64,000 nucleotides of DNA from Mermis nigrescens (taxonomy: Eukaryota > Nematoda > Enoplea > Mermithida > Mermithidae), in contig JAVLUZ010000157.1 in NCBI GenBank assembly GCA_036768485.1, positions 8,457,474-8,521,473 of the forward strand. The letters run 5' to 3'. The position numbers and the translations under genes were made by a program. Shown one piece after another: positions 60,077-64,000 of this stretch. The first letter of the stretch is position 1; every line of letters starts with the position of its first letter. Under the pieces are notes generated by a model. The model was not told the DNA's origin, ran no database searches, and was given only the letters and a program-made list of their open reading frames with translations.

Positions 60077-62084
60077 TATAATATTAATATTAATAACAAT
60101 AATAATAATAATAATATTAACGAATAATACTGAATAATGAACAGTAATACCAATAATAATGAATAATGAGAAATGATTGATAATGAATTACAGATATTTA
60201 CTATACCCGTTGATTTCTTCGAAAAATATTGAGCTAAATTGAATAAGCGATCGTGCTGTACTCTATTGCTGCGCCTAAACAAGCTCTTATTCTGCAAAGC
60301 GGCGCAGTTCCGGACTGCCCAATGACCAGGCGGACAAAATTTCAATCTTTCGTCGCACTGACGCATCAATTGCAATAAGGAAACAGTCGACTGTAATAAA
60401 AAATGATTTGGACATAATTAAAAATTAATTTTAAAAATTGAAAGTTTCATGGCAAAATTCACGAATCGAATCTGAATTGATCTATGAAAATACCCTCAAT
60501 TTTTTACTGCGGTATGTGAGATTAATGTATCGAACGCGTAAATAATAAAGAAAAATGGTTTTCCAAACAAAAGATCAGTTCTTCAACCAATCACAAAATT
60601 GAGATTATTTCGCATCAGATTTCGCCTAAAAATTTTAAAGTTATCGAATATTTCAATAAGCATTTTCTGCCCCTTTTTCCATTTTAAAAAATCTAAAAAT
60701 TGTTATCCAATAGTTTAGCGAAAACGACATATTTATCTCGTCTACCTTAAAACTCAAAATTTTATCAGCCTAAAACGAGTGGAATCCAAAAAAATTTCAG
60801 CTGATATGTATGTACATTGTATACAATATACAAAGTGGCCCATACAAAAGGCTACATTCCGATTCAACAGGTCATAACTTCAGCTATAGATAGGAACATG
60901 AAACTTTAGAACAGGCTGCTTTAGACAGATAAAAGCATCCTTTTTTAACCGTGTTAAAATTTTTTGCTCAGATAAAAAGGGTTCGGGCGCTCTGACAATT
61001 TGTTTACATCCTACTTTAATATTATTCAAACGCCAATAGCGTCATTGGTCTTGCCATCAATTTACATCCTCTTTTGATGATATCCTGAAATTTTTGAAAT
61101 CAGTAGAACGCGTATGTAGTCTGGGAGTTTGAAACATGTGTTAATTATTTTTTGCGACAGACTCTATTGTCAAAAAAAGAATACCTACATACGCAGTAAT
61201 GTGATACAATGCAGAAACTCTGAGGTTTAAACAATATCAAAAAGAGGTGTAAACAAATTACCGTAGTGCACGAACCGCTGACAGCTGGCCAAAATTTTTA
61301 ACACGGTTCAAACAAAGACATGTTTATCCATCTATTGCAGCTGGTCCTGAAGTTTTATGTTCACATCAGCTAAAGTAATGACCTATTAGACCGGAATGTA
61401 GCCTTTTTATGGGCAACCCTGTACATGTAGTTTCGATTAACATTTCACCTAGAGATTTACTAATTAAGACTAATACTTGACGCCTTATAGCGCCGAAACT
61501 TGCCAAAAAATAGTGTTTGCAAAAAGTGTAAATCGAAAAGGCAATAGCAAGGGAAACTCGATGAAACTCTGCAATTCTTCGCGCTATATTCGCTCTTCAA
61601 AAAAGCGCTTGCTGTTACCCTTGCAAAAATATTTTCATCCTCCTCTGAATTCGGAATCGTATAAAATGTTCGAATTTAAGCGTTTTTAGCGATTATTTAG
61701 TAGGTACAGAAATAACAAACAGCCATTTTTATTTTGATCGTATAGGGCGAAAGAGCATCGTAAGAAACGCCTAAAAACATTTTGACGCGTATCCATGGTT
61801 TTTGAGCCAAAAAAGACAGTTTAGAAAAAATTTTGCTTACGCCCCCGATGCACTGTACACTGCACGTATGATTAAGGACACCTCAAAAAGTCGGTTCCAC
61901 TCGGCGGGGCAAGGCGGTGACAGATCGGCGCCCATTTCAATCAGAGCAGCCTTAAAACGTTCCGACAATAAAGGCCTATTGTCGGGCAATGCCAATTTTA
62001 TTAGCCCAATTGTGACATCGCGCAAGATGGCACTGATGTCGATCATTTGGCCAATATTGAACAGTGTTTTCTCCGAAGTAGTTA
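35268..62084 (-). CDS. UBE3C: HECT-type E3 ubiquitin-protein ligase, UBE3C-like, 12 exons
   Basis: Exons on the - strand, in transcript order: 62084-61882, 60390-60207, 58983-58889, 53562-53430, 52811-52724, 44101-43945, 42799-42675, 40444-40354, 39381-39283, 37819-37675, 36969-36845, 35438-35268 (TAA). HECT ligases accept ubiquitin on a C-terminal cysteine and pass it to a substrate lysine. UBE3C/Hul5 works with the proteasome and extends chains on partly degraded proteins. Seen: DGGGIFREF, LYPNP, HFHFLGRVLGK, ELPLAQFFLSRLL, VTNENKLEYVQLV, LDWLQMFDPRELQ, the RPPLLGFK motif, LPTAATCMNLLK with the catalytic Cys, and the terminal GFELS. These resemble UBE3C more than UBE3B. The 5' exons, including any IQ motif, were not found. 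Intron 5 is 8.6 kb and full of repeats. Confidence 0.92.
35445..36030. repeat. Two adjacent family 3 repeats
   Basis: The first ends CAAGGTCATGTATG at 35868, the second starts CATACATGCATGC at 35877. Only ATAAGCAC separates them. The hairpin GGTGCGAAGCGCCGAAAA lies near 35663. Confidence 0.55.
36719..36772. repeat. (AAT)n/(ATT)n tract
   Basis: AATAATAATAATAATAAT followed by TTATTATTATTAT in the intron of the UBE3C-like gene. Confidence 0.85.
36845..36969 (-). CDS. UBE3C: UBE3C-like exon (GCSRPPLLGFK)
   Basis: Acceptor GAATTTTCAG, donor AAA|GTACAA. After completing Gly it encodes ESSDDVVGMFWRVISEFSDE and SKRKLLKFVTGCSRPPLLGF plus K. The LLKFVTxCSRPPLLGF motif is the strongest UBE3B/UBE3C signature. 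FWRVI favours UBE3C. Confidence 0.93.
37675..37819 (-). CDS. UBE3C: UBE3C-like exon (LDWLQMFDPRELQ), 5' boundary uncertain
   Basis: Donor G|GTAGGT. It encodes IIAFCNGLSELIDLDWLQMF, DPRELQMIISGDDR and NHTKYA. The only AG acceptor that keeps frame with the upstream exon (GACCAG|ATA) drops the four codons ATC AGA GAC CAG just before it. These would read IRDQ and align with the conserved IRxQ. An acceptor at CAAATCAG|A (exon from 37826) would keep most of them but shifts frame by one base. Confidence 0.85.
37892..38269. mobile_element. Family 1 MITE with nested family 1 copy near its end
   Basis: Outer flanks AACAGAAC (37884-37891) and AAGAGAAC (38270-38277). The inner copy 37990-38252 (CACACCTGGGCG to GCTGCCCACGAATTTG) is flanked by GTTGCCGC at 37982-37989 and 38253-38260, sequence of the outer right end. 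Confidence 0.75.
38879..39156. mobile_element. Family 1 MITE, TSD CAGACGAT
   Basis: Starts CACACCTAGGCGTCC and ends GCCGCCCACCTATGTATG. Identical flanks CAGACGAT at 38871-38878 and 39157-39164. This is the clearest single family 1 insertion. Confidence 0.85.
39283..39381 (-). CDS. UBE3C: UBE3C-like exon (VTNENKLEYVQLV)
   Basis: Acceptor ACATTGTAG, donor CAA|GTAAAT; 33 codons in phase 0. It encodes TVDLKPNGREIRVTNENKLE then YVQLVTNFYLDTQ. It matches VELKxGGxxIxVTxxNRIxYIHLVADYRLNxQ. Confidence 0.9.
40354..40444 (-). CDS. UBE3C: UBE3C-like exon (NLLWIKSRSADVSDLQLDFSL)
   Basis: Acceptor TTTTTTTAG, donor AAG|GTATAT. The first base completes Lys, then NLLWIKSRSADVSDLQLDFS and LTVDEFGEIK follow. 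It matches the KNLLxxKxxxxDVxxLxLxFTVxxxxxGE segment. Confidence 0.9.
40870..41260. repeat. Family 5 repeat
   Basis: Second copy of 4727-5158, with TTTCGGAAGGCATACCCCCT, GACGTCTAATCGTATCGAG and GGAACTTTTGACCCC. CCCCTGCC occurs at both edges. Confidence 0.6.
41488..41928. mobile_element. hAT-like MITE (GTTTTTGTAC family), TSD ATTCACAA
   Basis: Ends CAGTGTTTTTGTACAAGG and GAAACCGTG. Identical flanks ATTCACAA at 41480-41487 and 41929-41936. Hairpin variants lie near 41693 and 41787. Same family as 59105-59467. Confidence 0.85.
42390..42605. repeat. Family 3 repeat fragment
   Basis: Blocks GTTTTTAAATTGCTTG, GGGCTCAAAACGG and CCCTCCCGGGTCAGGTATG resemble family 3. It lies about 70 bp from an exon of the UBE3C-like gene. 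Confidence 0.45.
42675..42799 (-). CDS. UBE3C: UBE3C-like exon (ENQLAELPLAQFFLSRLL)
   Basis: Acceptor CGTTTTTCTAG, donor AA|GTGAGT. It encodes LIFENQLAELPLAQFFLSRL and EIRHLESFDPVLY. The chosen acceptor keeps LIFENQ, equivalent to ALYENM of the family; a nearer CAG (exon from 42781) would lose it. Confidence 0.9.
43017..43381. mobile_element. hAT-like MITE (CAGGGCCGTAT family)
   Basis: Starts CAGGGCCGTATTTAAGG and ends CTAGATACGGACCTA. Flanks TATCTACT (43009-43016) and CATCTACT (43382-43389) match at 7 of 8. The hairpin GGCGCTTCGCGCC is near 43122. Confidence 0.82.
43945..44101 (-). CDS. UBE3C: UBE3C-like exon (REFISELLKAGF ... FLGRVLGK)
   Basis: Acceptor TTGTTCAAG, donor AAA|GTACGC. It encodes EFISELLKAGFSPERGLFTS, a LYPNPLSRLIYPDFRRHF segment and HFLGRVLGK. 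It matches GFNPNxGFF...LYPNPxxxxxxxxFxRHYYFLGRMLGK of UBE3C. Confidence 0.92.
44550..44745. repeat. Family 1 MITE copy
   Basis: ACGTGGGCGTGCGGCGGG to GGTGCAGCCCTACTATG with core GTTCGATGAGAAAGG. No clear duplication. Confidence 0.6.
45639..46422. mobile_element. hAT-like element, TSD ATTAAAAT
   Basis: Ends TAGAGCTGTGCCGGGGCC and GGCCCCGGCACAGCTCTA are perfect inverted repeats. Identical flanks ATTAAAAT at 45631-45638 and 46423-46430. TAGAG fits the hAT start rule (C/T)A(A/G)NG. The right side is packed with CCCCGG units. A family 1 MITE is nested at 45962-46209. Confidence 0.9.
45962..46209. mobile_element. Family 1 MITE nested in hAT-like element
   Basis: Starts CATACATGGGCAGCTC and ends GATGCCCATGTTCT. 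Flanks GTTAAATC (45954-45961) and GTTATATC (46210-46217) match at 7 of 8. Confidence 0.72.
47098..47412. mobile_element. Family 3 MITE, first of a back-to-back pair
   Basis: From CATAAAGGATCTCAAGGG to GCTATGCATGCATG. Flanked by GTTATGAG at 47090-47097 and 47413-47420. Hairpin variant GGCATTTCGCGCC near 47240. Confidence 0.8.
47421..47569. mobile_element. Family 2 MITE, second of the pair
   Basis: From CAAACGTGTAACAGGGGG to GCCGTTACATGCATG. Flanked by GTTATGAG at 47413-47420 and 47570-47577. Confidence 0.82.
48290..49050. repeat. Tandem units of about 125-165 bp
   Basis: Five or six units share TTTACACCCAGTAGTTGTG, a GTTTACACT block, TTCTAGA(A/G)CCTTACG-type and CAGAATTACGAATCTG. They correspond to the units at 26930-27500. 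Confidence 0.75.
49215..50640. repeat. Giant imperfect palindrome
   Basis: Left arm from AATGCTCCGATGGAACAAAA (about 49220) to 49828, right arm from about 49848 to GTTCCATCGGAGCATTTTTC at 50636. Near-identity is best around the centre (CTCCTTGATTAAAAGATC with its complement). The right arm is about 180 bp longer. No recognisable coding frame. Confidence 0.88.
50657..52081. mobile_element. TIR element with ACGAGT subterminal repeats
   Basis: Starts CAGGGCCCGGTTTCACCATA and ends TGGTGAAACCGAGCCCTA. Both ends are lined with many ACGAGTTACGA / ACTCGTAACTCGTA units in opposite orientation. CAGGG/TAGGG tips fit hAT, but no 8-bp duplication was found. The middle holds an (AAT)n tract and an AT-rich open frame (51506-51883) of unknown nature. 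Confidence 0.72.
51085..51300. repeat. (AAT)n/(ATT)n tract
   Basis: Interrupted AAT and ATT trinucleotide runs inside the TIR element. Confidence 0.9.
52724..52811 (-). CDS. UBE3C: UBE3C-like exon (EAGVDGGGIFR)
   Basis: Acceptor CTGCTTTTTTAG, donor AG|GTAACA. It encodes TNLKQVLRISMRNWAGATEA then GVDGGGIF and part of Arg. The EAGIDGGG(I/V) motif is a hallmark of HECT domains. An 8.6 kb intron follows. Confidence 0.9.
53104..53345. mobile_element. Family 1 MITE, TSD GGAGTAAT
   Basis: Starts CATACCTGGGCGTGGGGG and ends GCCGCCCACCTATG. Identical flanks GGAGTAAT at 53096-53103 and 53346-53353. It sits inside a family 4 fragment, close to the exon at 53430. Confidence 0.88.
53430..53562 (-). CDS. 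UBE3C: UBE3C-like exon (ITVSRNRIYEDSLDEL)
   Basis: Acceptor ATTTCCTTCAG, donor A|GTAAAA; 44 codons plus one base. It starts FLYQLTLQDKISNGRSMVWS and ends RNRIYEDSLDELSPQN. It matches the HECT start (ITIRRNYIYEDAYDKLSP). Starting at the nearer CAG (exon from 53550) would lose FLYQ, which the family keeps. Confidence 0.87.
53700..54300. mobile_element. hAT-like MITE (CAGGGCCGTAT family), left end decayed
   Basis: The body matches 5193-5795 in order: GGTCAGACATCTCGAG, TTTGAGCGGTTTTGGGCGGG and CTGAATACGGACCTG. Two hairpin variants lie near 54008 and 54111. Confidence 0.65.
54685..55310. repeat. Family 3-like repeats in series
   Basis: CATACATGATCTGGGG, GAATTCCCATGCTGTACATA and GCTTTAGAAAGATACAGCG mark two partial copies head to tail. 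Confidence 0.45.
56064..58679. mobile_element. Family 2 MITE split by a hAT-like element
   Basis: Starts CATACATGTAAGAGTAACGG and ends GAGCCGTTCCATGTATG. Flanks GGTGAATG (56056-56063) and GCTGAATG (58680-58687) match at 7 of 8. Without the insertion it would be about 210 bp, the usual length. Confidence 0.78.
56220..58614. mobile_element. 2.4 kb hAT-like element, TSD CCCACCTC
   Basis: Ends TAGTGATCGACCGGGGC and GCCCCGGTCGATCACTA-type are inverted. Identical 8-bp flanks CCCACCTC at 56212-56219 and 58615-58622. CCGGGG clusters line both ends. The interior includes sequence like the GTTTTTGTAC MITE (57180-57300 and, inverted, 57610-57780) and a family 2 piece near 56870-57110. No transposase frame. 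Confidence 0.88.
58889..58983 (-). CDS. UBE3C: UBE3C-like exon (VPFLIPFEERV)
   Basis: Acceptor ATTTTTGTAG, donor ACG|GTAATG. It encodes QEKQGLSLEDLRTMTVLRKV then PFLIPFEERVT. It matches the (I)PFVIPFxERVxxF motif directly upstream of the HECT domain. Confidence 0.85.
59105..59467. mobile_element. hAT-like MITE (GTTTTTGTAC family), TSD CATGAGCG
   Basis: Ends CAGCGTTTTTTTGTACAAGG and GTACAGAAAAACCGTG. Identical flanks CATGAGCG at 59097-59104 and 59468-59475. It contains the perfect hairpin GGCGCGAAGCGCCGAAAA near 59325. Confidence 0.9.
59960..60125. repeat. (AAT)n-rich tract
   Basis: AAT/ATA runs in the intron directly downstream of the exon at 60207. Confidence 0.88.
60207..60390 (-). CDS. 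UBE3C: UBE3C-like exon (FCPPGHW)
   Basis: Acceptor TTTTATTACAG, donor ACGG|GTATAG; 61 codons plus one base. It encodes STVSLLQLMRQCDERLKFCP and PGHW, ending LFNLAQYFSKKST. The pattern LLxxLxxRDxxxxFCPxxHW is shared by UBE3B and UBE3C. An (AAT)n-rich stretch follows in the intron. Confidence 0.82.
60831..61421. mobile_element. TA-flanked MITE with inverted ends over 100 bp
   Basis: Left CAAAGTGGCCCATACAAAAG and right CTTTTTATGGGCAACCCTG, extended by GGCTACATTCCG and AACAGGTCATAACTTCAGC with their complements. TA at 60829-60830 and 61422-61423. Tc1/mariner-like. Confidence 0.8.
61477..61870. repeat. Family 3-like repeat
   Basis: GAAAGAGCATCGTAAGAAACG, TTTTGACGCGTATCCATGG and GATGCACTGTACACTGC recall family 3 in reverse. 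It ends next to the exon at 61882. Confidence 0.4.
61882..62084 (-). CDS. UBE3C: UBE3C-like exon 1 of window (helical region)
   Basis: Acceptor CTTTTTCAG, donor GTGTCC; two bases then 67 codons. It encodes TTSEKTLFNIGQMIDISAIL, RDVTIGLIKLALPDNRPLLS and ends EWNRLFE. The LRDVxxGxIxLAxP segment corresponds to the region preceding the FCPxxHW motif in UBE3B/UBE3C. On its own the exon is weaker evidence, but its phase fits the next exon. Confidence 0.75.
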
Positions 62085-64000
62085 CTGAAAAAGAGATTTG
62101 TTTGACACGGCTTTAAATTTAATTCAATTATAATTCAAATTTGATAATATAATTTGAATCAATTTAAAATGCACATAGTGGCTTGATTATTGTAGGTAAG
62201 TAGCTGGCCTACTGAATTTGGGGGAACGGAGATTTTGAAGTCTATATTAGATGTTTGATCGCAAGTTAAGAGCGGTATAACATTTTTATTTCCTGAATCG
62301 TTCGACATACTTTGGCGCAAAAAGAAGGAATCTGGAATACATGTGGAGGAAAGGAAGGGTAATTGCTCAACATAAACATGAATCTTGCCCATACACGGGC
62401 GTATGAGTTGGGGTTTGACCGAAAGACGGGTCGCTTAACTAACCAGATCTCCCATAAATGCATTTTTTTTGTTTGCATTTTTTCGGTTCTACTAGACCTG
62501 AACGAGGAGTGCTAAAAATGATTGTCGAATGTCGACATCATTTTTCAGGCTTTTTTTTCAACGTTTGAGAGTTCCTAGATTCACTGGGATTCTAACTTTT
62601 CCTATGCGTGACTTCGCTTGCTGGATAATTGAATAATTAAACTAAACTGCGTAGTCATATTTGTCAATCAGCTTAAATAAACTGTTTTTAAGGCACGCGT
62701 AAACAAACAATATGTAATGTTACACAGACGTAATTCTTGTTCCCAATAAGGATTAACAGACACAGGACACTCAATTTGGCGATCAATCTGGAGTTCATCT
62801 GGGGAAATTGACTAACTTTTCAATAAAATTGACTAAGTCATAAATATTGTCATTACTCTTGTGACATTTTCTACATAGCTTGTTTATTATAAGTTCTGAT
62901 TTAATTTTGCCATGTTAAAATTTATTCTCTGGTGGACAGAGGATACGATTTAAGAGCAACCGGAAACAAAGAACCTAGGAATAAGCACACAAGGCAAGCA
63001 ACCACGAAAAAACCGTCTGAAGTGTCTGTTTTCGAAAAACGAATATTCAAATTACGCTTTAGTGTGTAAAAGGCGGGCTGGCGGGCGGACAAGATTCTTT
63101 GAAAGCGCAACAATCCAGCTAAAAAGCATAGCCCAACTAAACCACGTAATCTTAGGAGTCTACTGCACCTCACATGAGTAAGATGCAATTTCAAAAACTC
63201 ACGACGCAATGACAGAAGTCATAGATCGCAATCGAATTTTACCTTTATAATTCGGGTAAAAACCGAAACGGATGCACATTTTGTTTATATTAAGGCCAGT
63301 TGAAGCATAATCAGACGGGTTCTAACGCGAATGTGCTGCCGTCTTTTCGATGATATCTAACGACATAATACGTGCAAGTATGACGTAGCGCATATGAATC
63401 GATATCGAGCCGCCATTGCTCTTATGTTGGACATATGAGGTACGAAGCACGCATTAGTACATATGTCTGTATATGCGCGCGCGCATTGTATACACACAAC
63501 ACAGTGCAAGTGCATATTATAGTCGTATTATATGTACGTATGTACGATCTGCATGCGCAGATATCTTTTTAAGTATAGCACTAATTCGCGCGAATTAAAA
63601 TCCTACGTTCACCACATGGTTTATACAGTCGAAGGTTAGGTTGCCATGTTGAATCGCCGAAAAATGCTCATTTCTCAATGTTGTATAATTTCTCATAGAA
63701 CTTTGAGCATTAAAAACGATGTAACTGGAGCTAAGGGGGACTACAATCAGAATAAAAATATTGGAAATTTTCTGGGCAAAATGAAGTTTTCTTCAAGAGT
63801 GTCTTGAATTGACCAGAAACAGTGTAACAATGTAGTTTTAACGCTACTTTACCGCCTATACCAGCTTTTGAAGCCATTTTGGCCCAAAAAGCCCATTTTT
63901 TAACTCCCTAGATCGTCTGATCCCTCCTCCAGATCGTCCATGCTGCGCACCTACGGTCAGGAGCATAGGTGCACAGCATGGCCGATCTGATCACCCGGTC
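62085..64000. other. Upstream of the first visible UBE3C-like exon; nothing firm
   Basis: No further UBE3C exon was recognised, so this is probably intron. A small palindrome AATGATTGTCGA...TCGACATCATT lies near 62518-62543 and a GC-alternating run near 63475. 63829-63964 repeats 27547-27690 (CCATTTTGGCCCAAAAAG block). Confidence 0.4.

Noticed and set aside
62922..63209. 95-codon - strand frame upstream of the UBE3C-like gene
   Set aside because: Considered as an N-terminal exon of the ligase, but no IQ motif or family similarity is visible.

Overview
The window is animal nuclear DNA. It is AT-rich and holds two interrupted, highly conserved eukaryotic genes with spliceosomal introns of up to about 8.6 kb. 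The introns and the intergenic space are crowded with small DNA transposons. The phylum cannot be fixed from the sequence. The intron density, the Jockey-type LINE and the MITE content point to an invertebrate.

Left part (1-24.7 kb, + strand): the 3' half of an M1-family zinc aminopeptidase (aminopeptidase N / glutamyl-aminopeptidase type). Eleven exons between 1095 and 24719 join to exactly 482 codons including the stop. They cover the end of the peptidase domain and the whole ERAP1-like C-terminal domain. The zinc-binding exons lie outside the window. The model needs one GC-AG intron and one 14-nt microexon.

Right part (35.3-62.1 kb, - strand): the 3' part of a HECT E3 ubiquitin ligase of the UBE3C (Hul5) type. 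Twelve exons run from 62084 down to the stop at 35268. The whole HECT domain is present with its catalytic cysteine at 35367-35369. The first exons are upstream, beyond the window or not recognised. The two genes converge tail to tail, about 10.5 kb apart.

Between and inside the genes: a degenerate Jockey-superfamily LINE (about 6.4-10.2 kb, antisense inside the aminopeptidase gene) with PHD-like finger, AP endonuclease, reverse transcriptase and an out-of-frame 2A-like motif; a tRNA-derived SINE; several hAT-like elements with 8-bp target duplications; Tc1/mariner or pogo-like elements with TA flanks; a PIF/Harbinger-like element; a large inverted repeat; and at least five families of 150-400 bp MITE-like repeats. 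The MITE ends resemble CATAC(ATG), and their 8-bp duplications can be read directly.

The most unusual observations are these. (1) At two loci, two different MITEs sit back to back and share one 8-bp target sequence present three times, as if the second element had been targeted to the duplication made by the first. (2) The perfect mini-hairpin GGCGCGAAGCGCC, whose core GCGAAGC is a famously stable DNA hairpin, recurs about 18 times inside otherwise unrelated repeat families.
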